Program-made: the position numbers and the translations under genes
Part shown: one piece after another, positions 16,180 through 24,954 of the stretch
Position numbering within the stretch: position 1 is the stretch's first letter
Layout of the letters: each line of letters starts with the position of its first letter
The notes under the pieces: generated by a model
Told to the model about the DNA's origin: nothing
The model's database searches: none
The model's input: the letters and a program-made list of their open reading frames with translations, nothing else
Source of the DNA: Lachnospiraceae bacterium
GTDB taxonomy: Bacteria > Bacillota > Clostridia > Lachnospirales > Lachnospiraceae
Assembly (NCBI GenBank): GCA_024680815.1
Contig: JAILBQ010000050.1
Coordinates: 1-59,140 of the forward strand
Direction: 5' to 3'
DNA: 59,140 nucleotides

Positions 16180-16915
16180 ATAATATATCCATCGCGTCCT
16201 TCGGATTTTCTATCCATTCATCGGATTTGATCCGTGAGTTCTTTACCTTTATCACCCGGTCGGCTATTTCGGCGCAGGCGCTGTTATGCGTTACCATTAC
16301 CACCGTCCTGCCTTCCCTGTGGCTTAAATCCTGCAGAAGCTTTAATATTTCCCTTCCGGTATTCGTATCGAGAGCCCCTGTGGGTTCATCGCATAAAAGC
16401 AGCCTCGGATTTTTTGCTATGGCTCTCGCTATGGATATCCTCTGCTGTTCTCCTCCGGAAAGCTGTGAAGGAAAATGATGCATTCTCTCCGACAGCCCGA
16501 CCCTGGCTATGGCATCCTCCGGGTGCATAACCTCAACATAGCCTTTGTTCCAGACGGATTTTTTCCCCGAATTTGCCCTGACATCCTTCATAAGGGCCAC
16601 GTTTTCATAGGCCGTGAGCGTCGGGATAAGGTTATAAAACTGGAATACAACCCCCACATTCCAGGCCCTGTAATCCGTAAGCTGATTATCGTTATAGCCC
16701 GCAATATTTTCACCGTCAAAAACAAGCTCCCCCTCCGTGGGGGAATCCATGCCTCCCAGAAGATTTAAAAGGGTGCTTTTTCCCGCGCCTGAGGGGCCCA
16801 GAATCACGGCAAACTCCCCTTCGTTCAGGTTCAGGTTAATATCGAACACAGCGTAAAAGCTCCGCTCTCCCATGGTATAAGACCGGCTTATGTGTTTTAA
16901 CTCAATTAATGACAT
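16175..16915 (-). CDS. ABC efflux ATP-binding protein (MacB/LolD type)
   Basis: A 246-residue ATPase with GPSGAGKST, LSGGEQQRI, LLLCDEPTGALD and the H-loop VTHNS, of the group paired with FtsX-like permeases. The ATG at 16915 gives the usual MSLIELKHISRSY start and has a ribosome-like AAGGCGAG. It overlaps the last codons of the adaptor gene by 14 bases, so the two are translationally coupled. A start at 16942 would add nine mostly Arg/Gln/Glu residues. It would power the permease at 18386-20707. Confidence 0.88.
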   Translation of the reverse strand: MSLIELKHISRSYTMGERSFYAVFDINLNLNEGEFAVILGPSGAGKSTLLNLLGGMDSPTEGELVFDGENIAGYNDNQLTDYRAWNVGVVFQFYNLIPTLTAYENVALMKDVRANSGKKSVWNKGYVEVMHPEDAIARVGLSERMHHFPSQLSGGEQQRISIARAIAKNPRLLLCDEPTGALDTNTGREILKLLQDLSHREGRTVVMVTHNSACAEIADRVIKVKNSRIKSDEWIENPKDAMDILW

Positions 16916-18383
16916 ATCTCGCCTTCGTTCCTGCCGCCTCATCGGTAACTGCGTCGGTAATCACAATATCTCCCTTTTTAAGACCTTCCTTTATCTCCAC
17001 CTCATCCCCGTTATTGATACCCGCGGATACATATTTTTTTGATATCCTTGCGTTTTCAACGGTATAGCAGTAGTCTCCCCCGTCATCGCTGTAAAAGGCC
17101 TCCACCGGTATAACCAGCACATTATCGGCAACCTCCGTATATATCGTCACATCTGCTTCCATCCCGATTATGGCGGCCTCGTCTGCTCCGGGAAGGGAAA
17201 CCTCCACCTCTATCCTGCTTTTATCCGAGGAATCGGCAGTGGCAAGAGAATTAATCTTTGTCACTTCTCCCTCATACTGCTTTCCGCCGATCTCTGTCAC
17301 AGCCCTCTGGCCGATATGTACTCCGGGAATATCGTACCGGCTTATATCGGTTCTGCACACCAGCTCTTCGGTTGTTTCCAGCGTGAACAGCTCGGTTCCC
17401 TCCTCGGCAAATCCTCCGTCATAAATTCCCAGTTCGGTAATCACGCCGGAAAAATCCGCCCTTATGCCGCTTTCCGCTTTCTGAAGATCCGTGAATATCC
17501 TTTCCTTCTCCTCCCGGCTGAGCTCGGTGTTTTTCAGCAGAGCCTCTTTTTCATCCTCATTCAGAATCATGTTTTCATAAGTCGCCTTGTTATTCTTTGC
17601 CTCTGCCCAGTTCCGGGTAATATCCTCCATCACATTACCCACATCATTCAGGGCCTGATTTTCTTCTGGTGTGGCCGCTCCCGCAGAGGTTATATAAAGA
17701 CCTTTCTTCAACTCCGCAAGTTCTTCGTTGAGTCTGTCCAGCTCCTCCTGCGCATCCTTTATATCGTCAACCTCGTCTTCGCTGTATCCTTCCTCCCCGG
17801 GCATCCCATAGTCCATGGCTTCATTTTTCTCATGCGTGCCTTCCGCAATTTCCCTTTCCTTTTCCGCTATTTCCTTATTTACCGAATCTATCTGGCACTG
17901 AAGGTAATAGTTTCTGGCAAACTCATCTTCCGATATCTCATCGCCCTTTTCCCGGTAGAGCCAGTACAGAATGGCGTATGCCTCGTCGTCATCCTTTGCT
18001 TTCCGGTATTTTGAAGCATAGCTGTCGCTCTCTTTAACCCTTCCGCTGTAATCGAGCTCGGCCTGCTCGGATCTTATTTCCGCTTCGGTTAACATTCTTT
18101 TAAGGTCTCCCGCGTCATACTTTACAATGATATCCCCCTTTTTTACCCTGTCCCCTTCCTTAACGGATACCGTGTCCACCGAAGCGGTGACGGAAGCGTA
18201 ATATACCTTATCTCTGGCCCCGTGGATTTTACCGGTTTCCTTTATTGTTCCGGATATTTCGGAAACAGCGGCCTCGCAGGCGGTATAGCTCTTTCCCAGA
18301 TTCACGGCATAAACCACACCTCCGGTTATCAGCACTCCGGCCAGGCAAAGGACGACGAGCTTTATGATCAGATTTTTCTTCAT
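16902..18383 (-). CDS. Membrane fusion/adaptor protein of an ABC efflux system
   Basis: The 493-residue protein has an N-terminal membrane anchor (about 8-28), a first lipoyl-like half (ASVTASVDTVSVKEGDRVKKGDIIVKYD), and a very long helical hairpin (about 100-330) rich in Glu and Lys. The second lipoyl half is SGIRADFSGVITELGIYDGGFAEEGTELFTL, and beta-barrel and membrane-proximal domains follow. This matches HlyD/MacA-type adaptors found with FtsX permeases in Firmicutes. It acts on the outer face of the membrane. It starts two bases after the permease stop. The hairpin is longer than in typical MacA. Confidence 0.85.
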   Translation of the reverse strand: MKKNLIIKLVVLCLAGVLITGGVVYAVNLGKSYTACEAAVSEISGTIKETGKIHGARDKVYYASVTASVDTVSVKEGDRVKKGDIIVKYDAGDLKRMLTEAEIRSEQAELDYSGRVKESDSYASKYRKAKDDDEAYAILYWLYREKGDEISEDEFARNYYLQCQIDSVNKEIAEKEREIAEGTHEKNEAMDYGMPGEEGYSEDEVDDIKDAQEELDRLNEELAELKKGLYITSAGAATPEENQALNDVGNVMEDITRNWAEAKNNKATYENMILNEDEKEALLKNTELSREEKERIFTDLQKAESGIRADFSGVITELGIYDGGFAEEGTELFTLETTEELVCRTDISRYDIPGVHIGQRAVTEIGGKQYEGEVTKINSLATADSSDKSRIEVEVSLPGADEAAIIGMEADVTIYTEVADNVLVIPVEAFYSDDGGDYCYTVENARISKKYVSAGINNGDEVEIKEGLKKGDIVITDAVTDEAAGTKARYVIN

Positions 18384-18385
18384 AG

Positions 18386-20707
18386 TTATTCTATTCCTTT
18401 CAATGCTTCAACCATATCTATATACTTAACCCTTGCGGACAGGAAAAAGCTCACTGCCGCAGAAAGAATCAGGGTGCCGAGCACCGAGTAAAAATATGAC
18501 GGAATAAATATAACAGCCCTGTAATCCATGGATTCCGGCATATCAGCCATTATTTCATACAGGAGAAGCCTTCCGAAGGGAATGCCCAGAATAACGCCCG
18601 CTATTGTTATCCACAGGTTCTGGAGCTGCAGAATTCCCCTTATCTTTCCCGTGGAAAAACCCAGCACCTTTAACGTGGCCATCTCCCTGGCCTTTTCCAC
18701 AAAGGACAGCACTCCCTGGTTATAAAGAACCACTACCCCCAGAATGACGGCTGCGCTTATGAATATCGCCATCATCATATACATCATTTCCTTCATCTGA
18801 TCCATTGAACGCATCATTTCTTTTGTATCCTGCACTCCGGTAACATTATCATCATCCATGAGATCAGAAGAAGGATCCACATTTGTAAGTATCATAAGAG
18901 GTTTAAATTCGAGTTCATGCTCCTCATAGATTTCACGGTACATGGTTATCCCCTGTGTCCCGGGGTTTGCGTAGATCTGCACGACCCTGTCTTTCTGCCA
19001 CTTATCATCTCCCGTCAGGTGCCAGCGGACAAACTCTCCTTTGCTTATTCCAAGGGAGTCAGCCATCTTTGCGGACATGGCTATCCCTTTTTCTGTAAGG
19101 AACTGGTGCTCAAAGGCATCTCCCTGAAAATGCAGAAGACTTCCTTTTTCAATAACAGTTACATTGCCGCTTTTCCTGATGCCACCGGCTTCAAAATCCG
19201 CCTGGGCTATCTCCATCATCTGTCCCCTGTATTTTTTCGCGTACTCATAGCTTTCCTCGCGGGACGCATCCTCTTTCATCACTATCTGGTATGCAGCCGT
19301 GTTGAGTTCGCCGTACATCCAGTTTGTGATGAATTCGATGGAGTCGAGGCACCCGAAAGCAGTAAGCATAAGCATGGTGCAGCCGGTCACTCCGACTATT
19401 CCCATGCCCGTTCTGACTTTATTTCTTCTGATATCCCTGAAATTCCACTGGGTTGCGAATTTAAGCTTAAGCCAGACTTTGCTTTTTTCAAAGCGGGACG
19501 GTTTCATAAGCTTAGGCGCTTCTATCTTCAGTGTCTCGGCGGGAGGCGGGACAAGCTCCTTCCTGCAGGATAAGAAGCTTACGAGAGAGGCAACCGCCAC
19601 CGATGCCATAATTACCAGAACTCCGGAAAATGTCAGCTTTCCCTTTGCCTGGGGCAAGAGATAGGTACTCTTCATCATATTCAGAACCAGATCCACAATA
19701 TATTTATATCCTGCAACCGCTCCCAGCACGCTGCCTGAAAGACTCAGGAAAAAACCATAGGAAATATAGTGAAGCGTTATGATGCCCCTGGAGAAACCCA
19801 GCGCCTTCAATGTCCCTATTTCCGTCCTCTGTTTTTTCGTGAGCCTGGTCATAGTTGTGATTATCCCGAGAACCGATATGAGCATAAAGACCACCGGAAA
19901 CATAAAGGCCATTCCCTTGTGCTGTTCCATTTCCGCCCTGAAGGTCTGATAGCTTAAATTATCGTCCTTATCAAGAACGGCCAGGCTGTCATTGTCCAGC
20001 ACATCCTTTATCCGGGTATCCAGGATATTCCTTATCTCCTTTTCATCCCGGTTTAAAGCCTTTTCATTGTCGATCCCCTCCGCATCGAGGATCATTTCGT
20101 TGAAACAGACATCTTCTTCCGGATATTCCGAGACATCCATAAAAGCAGCCCCGTAAAACCCGTAGTCCGGCATCATTGAAGCCGTATCCCTTAAGAAATA
20201 CACATATTCCGGATGTCTGACCGTTCCCTTAAGTATGGCGTCAAAATCCCTGCCCTCATATTTAAGCCTGACCGTATCTCCGATATGCAGTCCGTTTTTT
20301 TCCGCAAAATTGTAATCAAGCCAGACTCCCTTTTCACCGGGCACATAGACTTCTCCGTCCACCGGGGACAGGCAGGATATCTCATTGCCCTCAAGAAAGT
20401 TCAGATACATATCGGCTTCCCTGTCGGGAAGAAGCGCCTTTCCTTTTACGGATATTCTTCTTTCAGCCTTTTCCACGCCTTCCAGATCAAGAACTTTTCT
20501 TAAGTCGTCAGCCGAGAAGTTCTTTCCCTGAACCCAGATGTCCGCAAGGTTGCATTTTGTATAAAAGGCATCCTCAGCCGCGGTAAATCCGGCCACCTCC
20601 GAATCCATTCCCACAAACACAAAAAGTCCGAGAAATGACATTATGAAAATTGAAAAGAACTGAACCTTATTTTTCATAAGGTTCCTTAACATGTTTCTGA
20701 AAAGCAC
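18386..20707 (-). CDS. FtsX-like ABC permease
   Basis: A permease of about 773 residues with two FtsX domains. A membrane helix after the N-terminus (VQFFSIFIMSFLGLFVFVG) and a large extracytoplasmic domain are followed by three helices around residues 290-420. A second extracytoplasmic domain leads to three C-terminal helices (from about 640). An open frame extends to 20803, but it would cross the promoter and operators at 20741-20793, so translation must begin later. The GTG at 20707 or the ATG at 20692 are the candidates, neither with a strong ribosome site. The substrate is unknown; control by a metal repressor suggests metal, haem or siderophore-related traffic, as inference. Confidence 0.82.
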   Translation of the reverse strand: MLFRNMLRNLMKNKVQFFSIFIMSFLGLFVFVGMDSEVAGFTAAEDAFYTKCNLADIWVQGKNFSADDLRKVLDLEGVEKAERRISVKGKALLPDREADMYLNFLEGNEISCLSPVDGEVYVPGEKGVWLDYNFAEKNGLHIGDTVRLKYEGRDFDAILKGTVRHPEYVYFLRDTASMMPDYGFYGAAFMDVSEYPEEDVCFNEMILDAEGIDNEKALNRDEKEIRNILDTRIKDVLDNDSLAVLDKDDNLSYQTFRAEMEQHKGMAFMFPVVFMLISVLGIITTMTRLTKKQRTEIGTLKALGFSRGIITLHYISYGFFLSLSGSVLGAVAGYKYIVDLVLNMMKSTYLLPQAKGKLTFSGVLVIMASVAVASLVSFLSCRKELVPPPAETLKIEAPKLMKPSRFEKSKVWLKLKFATQWNFRDIRRNKVRTGMGIVGVTGCTMLMLTAFGCLDSIEFITNWMYGELNTAAYQIVMKEDASREESYEYAKKYRGQMMEIAQADFEAGGIRKSGNVTVIEKGSLLHFQGDAFEHQFLTEKGIAMSAKMADSLGISKGEFVRWHLTGDDKWQKDRVVQIYANPGTQGITMYREIYEEHELEFKPLMILTNVDPSSDLMDDDNVTGVQDTKEMMRSMDQMKEMMYMMMAIFISAAVILGVVVLYNQGVLSFVEKAREMATLKVLGFSTGKIRGILQLQNLWITIAGVILGIPFGRLLLYEIMADMPESMDYRAVIFIPSYFYSVLGTLILSAAVSFFLSARVKYIDMVEALKGIE

Positions 20708-20740
20708 AGGTTTTCCCGCCGTTTTACGCGATTTTTTGCG

Positions 20741-20793
20741 ATTAGCATCCGCTAACCGTGTTATATTATAGTTAGCATACTCTAACTTGTCAA
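20741..20793 (-). promoter_or_regulatory. FtsX-operon promoter with two DtxR-type operators
   Basis: The layout repeats that of feo. Minus-strand TTGACA (20788-20793), a 17-base spacer containing GTTAGC-ATAC-TCTAAC (plus-strand view, 20771-20786), TATAAT (20765-20770), then a second site ATTAGC-ATCC-GCTAAC (20741-20756). It also proves that the permease start lies at or after 20707. Confidence 0.85.
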
Positions 20794-20830
20794 GATGTCC
20801 CAAAAAATCTTTTTAAAGCAGGGAACCCCG

Positions 20831-21763
20831 TCAGAAAAGTCCGTACAGATACACAAAAAGAGGCATGGTAAGCACGCAGCAAAGAAGCATCAGAATATTT
20901 ATGGCGCTGGCGTATTCCGCGTCACGTCCGTAAACCTGGGAAAACTGCACTATAGTCGAAGCGGACGGCGCTATTGCCGGCAGAAACGGAACAAGAAGTA
21001 TCTTATCAGTATCAAGGTTTAAGAAGCGGAAGGCGTAGCCCGTCCCCTTGACAATCAGAAGTGCCGCTATCGGGAAAATCAGCATTCTGAAAGCAAAAAC
21101 CAGAAAGATGCGTTTCTTTCTGAACACCGCACCCGGCTTAAGATTCGCAGCCAGCATTCCCGCAACCAGCATCGACAGCGGCCCCAGCATATCTCCCATG
21201 GATGACATTACGTCCGAGAGGGCGGCAGGGAGTCTGAGTCCCGTCACCATCAGGAAAATCCCGGCAAGAATCGAAAGAATATTGACGTTAAAAAGGATCT
21301 TTCGGAAATTGAACTTCTTTTCCCCGGAAAACCGGTAGACACAATGAGTCCATATAAACATGGTCTGAACTGCCATGAAAGCCGTGGAATAAACAAGCCA
21401 CTCCTCACCCAGTACGTAGGTGATGAGCGGTACTATCAGATTTCCGGCGTTGGGATATACCACGGACATTTCTTCCACCACATCTGCGTGAAACATCCGC
21501 GCAAACAGAATGCCCGACGCAACCCCGGCAATATGAAGGATCACAACGGCGACAAGGCAGACCGAAAGTCCCCCCATAAGTTCCTTATTAAGTTCTGTCT
21601 GAAAAACGTTCAGAATAAGACAGGGTACTATAAGATAGAGACAGATTCTGGAGAGCACCAGAGAATCCGGGCTCTTCAGAAGCCCGGTCTTCACCATCAC
21701 AAAGCCGAAGACCATGATGAGAAGAAGCTGTACTATTTTCTGGGCTAAAAGAATACTTAACAA
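20831..21763 (-). CDS. AEC-family permease (auxin efflux carrier fold)
   Basis: A 310-residue membrane protein with about ten hydrophobic helices in the two-half AEC arrangement. The first half has VKTGLLKSPDSLVLSRICLYLIVPCLI. The second contains AFRMLIFPIAALLI and the PAIAPSASTIVQFSQVYGRD stretch near the end. Firmicute members are called malate permeases, but substrates are poorly known. The start appears to be a TTG at 21763 with only a weak ribosome site. It follows the methionine sulfoxide reductase gene by 21 bases on the same strand, so it may belong to the met transport operon. Confidence 0.8.
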   Translation of the reverse strand: MLSILLAQKIVQLLLIMVFGFVMVKTGLLKSPDSLVLSRICLYLIVPCLILNVFQTELNKELMGGLSVCLVAVVILHIAGVASGILFARMFHADVVEEMSVVYPNAGNLIVPLITYVLGEEWLVYSTAFMAVQTMFIWTHCVYRFSGEKKFNFRKILFNVNILSILAGIFLMVTGLRLPAALSDVMSSMGDMLGPLSMLVAGMLAANLKPGAVFRKKRIFLVFAFRMLIFPIAALLIVKGTGYAFRFLNLDTDKILLVPFLPAIAPSASTIVQFSQVYGRDAEYASAINILMLLCCVLTMPLFVYLYGLF

Positions 21764-21784
21764 AACGGAAACCTGCCTGACGTA

Positions 21785-22276
21785 TCAATGGGTTTCGGAA
21801 GACAATTCCGGGAAAAGAGCGGAAAAATCGGTTTTTATTTCAAGAGCCGCAGCAAAAGCCCTGAGCCCCTCTTCATCCTGTTCGTCAAATCTGTCCTTTT
21901 CGGGACTGTCTATGTCCAGGACTCCGATAACCGTGCCGTTTGCATGAAGGGGTATGACTATCTCGGAAGCCGAGTCAGCGTCACAGGCGATATGCCCCGG
22001 AAATTCATGTACATCCGGAACCCGGAGCACCCTGTCCTCAGAGACCGCACTGCCGCAGACCCCTTTTCCCGGAGCAATACGCACGCAGGCCACCTTCCCC
22101 TGAAAGGGTCCGAGCAGGAGGGAGCCCTTTTTCATAAGGTAAAAGCCCGCCCAGTTCACCCTCTCGAGATTATGGAAAAGCAGGGCCGAAACATTGGAAA
22201 AAAGCGGTACATAATCATTCGCTGTTTCGGCCAGAGCCTCCATCTGTTTTGTAAGAAGGGTATAATCCGTGTTCAT
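21785..22276 (-). CDS. Free methionine-R-sulfoxide reductase (GAF domain)
   Basis: A 163-residue single GAF domain of the fRMsr (E. coli YebR/MsrC) family, which reduces free L-methionine-(R)-sulfoxide with thioredoxin. Cys64, Cys74 and Cys98 keep exactly the spacing (10 and 24) of the three catalytic cysteines of the E. coli enzyme. The flanking sequences are VRIAPGKGVCG, HIACDADSASEIVIPL and VIGVLDIDSP. The ATG at 22276 has the ribosome site GGAGGTG. It follows metI closely, so methionine oxide taken up by the ABC system could be reduced directly. Confidence 0.9.
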   Translation of the reverse strand: MNTDYTLLTKQMEALAETANDYVPLFSNVSALLFHNLERVNWAGFYLMKKGSLLLGPFQGKVACVRIAPGKGVCGSAVSEDRVLRVPDVHEFPGHIACDADSASEIVIPLHANGTVIGVLDIDSPEKDRFDEQDEEGLRAFAAALEIKTDFSALFPELSSETH

Positions 22277-22317
22277 CAGCTCACACCTCCGGTTCCGACG
22301 GGCGCAGCGCAATACTT

Positions 22318-22980
22318 TCAACTTAGTTTTTTGTACATCCAGTTTCCGAGCATCTGGATAAGCTGCACAAACACAATCAGTATTATGGAGCAGACAACCA
22401 GATAATCCGTTTTATACTGCTGGTAGCCAAAACGTATGGCTATATCTCCGATACCTCCGCCGCCGACCGTGCCCGCCATGGCCGAATAGCCTATGAGGGA
22501 GATGATAAGGAGGACAATCCCGTTAAGCATTCTCGGAACCGACTCCTTAACATATACACGCATGAGTATCTGAAAATCGGAGGCCCCGAAAGAGTGGGCA
22601 GCCTCTATTACTCCGTGATCCGTCTCCCGGAGACTCGTCTCAAAAATTCTTGCGATAAAAGGAATGGCCGAAATGGTAAGAGGGACTACTGAAGCCGTGG
22701 TTCCTATGGCCTTTCCCACCAGAAGCCTTGTAAAAGGAATCAGAATTACCAGAAGTATTATAAACGGAAAACTCCTGAAAATATTTACAATGAGGCTTAA
22801 CGTCTCATAGATTACCTTATTGGGCTTCAGACCGTCCGGGGCTGTCAGGGTTAATATTACCGCCGGAAAAAATCCCAGTATCACGGAGAAGACTGTGGAC
22901 CAGAACACCATATACACCGTCTGCCGCATGGCGGTAAAAATAATCTCCGTCATCCCGGAGTTTGAAACAACTCCTCCCAT
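22318..22980 (-). CDS. metI: Methionine ABC transporter permease
   Basis: A 220-residue permease with five or six membrane helices and the ABC coupling loop EAAHSFGASDFQILMRVYVKE. NIFRSFPFIILLVILIPFTRLLVG and AGTVGGGGIGDIAIRFGYQQY are characteristic of MetI. It lies four bases downstream of metN and forms the D-methionine/L-methionine importer with MetN and MetQ. Confidence 0.92.
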   Translation of the reverse strand: MGGVVSNSGMTEIIFTAMRQTVYMVFWSTVFSVILGFFPAVILTLTAPDGLKPNKVIYETLSLIVNIFRSFPFIILLVILIPFTRLLVGKAIGTTASVVPLTISAIPFIARIFETSLRETDHGVIEAAHSFGASDFQILMRVYVKESVPRMLNGIVLLIISLIGYSAMAGTVGGGGIGDIAIRFGYQQYKTDYLVVCSIILIVFVQLIQMLGNWMYKKLS

Positions 22981-22984
22981 TGTA

Positions 22985-23953
22985 TCAAAGCACCTCCCAG
23001 GTCACATCATTTTTATCCAGGAAGGCGCAGATCCTCTCCCTGTTTTCTTCAGTCGTGTTAATCACAAGGCTGCCGTATACATTTTTCCGGAAATCCTCCA
23101 GCTTCGCCCAGCAGATACTGAAATCCACATCCAGGGAACGCGCCATCATCGTCACAACAGGCGCCTGACTTCCCTTTCCGGTAAAGAAAAGCTGGATATT
23201 GACCCCCTCCTTAGGCAGAAGCTCGCTTCCCTCCCGGAGAAAGTCCTTGATTTCCTTTGTTGCGGGTTTGACAAAAAGCTCCTCCGGCCTTCCCTCCGAA
23301 AGCACCTTCCCTTCATTCAAAAAGGCCACACGCCGGCAGATCTGTTTGACCACCTCCATCTGGTGGGTCACGATAACCACGGTAATCCCCAGCTCCTGAT
23401 TAATCTGCTGAATGAGATTTAAAATTCCTTTGGTTATTTCCGGATCCAGGGCGCTTGTCGCCTCATCGCAGAGAAGAAACCTGGGATCCAGCACGAGGGC
23501 TCTCGCAATGGCTACCCTCTGCTTCTGCCCTCCGGAAAGCTCCCTGGGTCTGGCATGAACCTTGTCCTCCAGCCCCACCAGGCGGATAAGACCCATGATC
23601 TTCTCCCTGGCTTCCTCGCTTTTTGTATTCATTTTCCAGAACTTCATCGGAAGTGCAATGTTGTCATACACATCCAGCCTCTCCAACAGGTTGAAGCTCT
23701 GAAAAATCATACCCATCTGCTTCTGCAGATGTTTTAAGGTATCTTTGTCCCGGACCGATACCGGAGTTCCGTCCACAACTATACTTCCGGCATCATAGGA
23801 TTCCAGCCCGTTAATACAGCGGAGCAGCGTGGATTTACCCGCGCCGCTCTGCCCTATGATTCCGTATATTTCATGATCCTCGATTGTCAGGGATACCCCT
23901 TTTAATACCTCCAGATCCTGAAACTGTTTTCTGACATCCTTGATTTCTATCAT
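22985..23953 (-). CDS. metN: Methionine ABC transporter ATP-binding protein
   Basis: A 322-residue ATPase with [31 protein letters not shown] and the H-loop VTHQM, followed by the C-terminal NIL domain (about 240-322). In MetN this domain binds methionine and inhibits transport when the cell is replete. Its presence identifies the importer as the methionine type. It sits between metQ and metI in the expected operon order. Confidence 0.93.
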   Translation of the reverse strand: MIEIKDVRKQFQDLEVLKGVSLTIEDHEIYGIIGQSGAGKSTLLRCINGLESYDAGSIVVDGTPVSVRDKDTLKHLQKQMGMIFQSFNLLERLDVYDNIALPMKFWKMNTKSEEAREKIMGLIRLVGLEDKVHARPRELSGGQKQRVAIARALVLDPRFLLCDEATSALDPEITKGILNLIQQINQELGITVVIVTHQMEVVKQICRRVAFLNEGKVLSEGRPEELFVKPATKEIKDFLREGSELLPKEGVNIQLFFTGKGSQAPVVTMMARSLDVDFSICWAKLEDFRKNVYGSLVINTTEENRERICAFLDKNDVTWEVL

Positions 23954-23964
23954 GTTCCTGTTTT

Positions 23965-24870
23965 TTACTCCGGATCAATAAAGGAAGTAATTACCGAGCC
24001 CTTATAGGTTTCCTCAATATAGCTCTTCACTGCATCCGACTTGATAGCTTCCAACAGAGCCTTTGTCTTTTCCGTCTCTTCTTCGCCCTGCCTTACCACG
24101 ATGAAATTAGTACGTTTAACAGAGGTTTCCGTATCAAATTCCTCAATATCAAGAGCAGGATAGGTTGCAGGAAGATCAGCACCGAGGGCATAGTTTCCGT
24201 TGATGGCCGCCGCATCCAGATCGGGCAGAGCCAGAGGAAGACTTGCCGCCTCCAGCGCGGTTATCTTGTAGCCGTGAGGATTAGCCTCCTTGTCATTGGA
24301 AAGCGTCTCCTCGGAAACGCTCTCGTCCTCGCCGTAACCGCCCATTGAAGTTAAAAGTCCCTTCTGTACAAGAAGAGCCACGCCGCGGGCGGCATTGTCC
24401 GGATCATTGGGAATTCCGATTTCCGCCCCGTCCGGAATTTCTTCAAGAGCCTTATACTTCTGGGAATAGATACCCATGGGCTCAATATGCACTCCGGCCA
24501 CGGCGGCAAGATGAAGCCCGGCATCCTCGTTCTGCTGATTCATATATCCGAGAGTCTGGAAATAGTTGGCGTCCAGCTCCTTCGATTCCAGAGAGGTATT
24601 GGGAAGCACATAGTCTTCAAATACCACTGTCTCCAGCTCCCAGCCCTGCTCGGCCAGAACGGCCTTAACCGCGTTGTCCAGAATGTCCGCGTGCGGTACG
24701 GGAGTAGCCCCTACCACGATCTTCTTATCAGCGGAGCTCTCGTCTTTGGCCTCAGTATCGCCCGCTGCCGGAGCTGCGGCCGCCGCGGGTGCAGCTGCTT
24801 CTCCCGTGCATCCGGCTAAAAGCCCCAGAGTGAGAATTCCGGTCAGTAAGCATGCAGATAATTTTTTCAT
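23965..24870 (-). CDS. metQ: Methionine-binding lipoprotein
   Basis: A 301-residue NlpA/MetQ-type substrate-binding lipoprotein. The signal peptide ends in lipobox LLAGC (Cys21) and is followed by an Ala/Pro-rich linker. The binding domain has VVGATPVPHADILD, ANYFQTLGYMNQQNEDAG, GIPNDPDNAARGVALL and NGNYALGADL, all typical of MetQ. The ribosome site AAAGGGGAAAATT precedes the ATG. No S-box or T-box-like leader is visible in the 84 bases before it. Confidence 0.93.
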   Translation of the reverse strand: MKKLSACLLTGILTLGLLAGCTGEAAAPAAAAAPAAGDTEAKDESSADKKIVVGATPVPHADILDNAVKAVLAEQGWELETVVFEDYVLPNTSLESKELDANYFQTLGYMNQQNEDAGLHLAAVAGVHIEPMGIYSQKYKALEEIPDGAEIGIPNDPDNAARGVALLVQKGLLTSMGGYGEDESVSEETLSNDKEANPHGYKITALEAASLPLALPDLDAAAINGNYALGADLPATYPALDIEEFDTETSVKRTNFIVVRQGEEETEKTKALLEAIKSDAVKSYIEETYKGSVITSFIDPE

Positions 24871-24954
24871 AATTTTCCCCTTTCTACTATAAAACCCATT
24901 CCGGGTTCAACAGTCTCCTTACCGTCTTCACTAACGAACTTCTTTTTCGTTTCG

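Noticed and set aside
17316-18014. 232-codon plus-strand open frame
   Set aside because: Antisense to the coiled-coil part of the adaptor gene; its composition is rich in Phe, Leu and Ile as expected from the complement of Glu/Lys codons.
20708-20803. Longer N-terminus for the FtsX permease beginning at 20803
   Set aside because: It would be translated from DNA that carries the -35, -10 and both operators of the operon, so the transcript cannot include it.
24867-24954. Protein-like open frame (TDETKKKFVSEDGKETVEPG) between the pyridoxal kinase and metQ
   Set aside because: It lies in the +1 frame after the kinase stop with no start, ribosome site or slippery sequence. It may be a remnant or chance in an AG-rich leader.
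24871-24954. SAM or methionine riboswitch before metQ
   Set aside because: The 84-base leader is too short and shows none of the conserved S-box helices.
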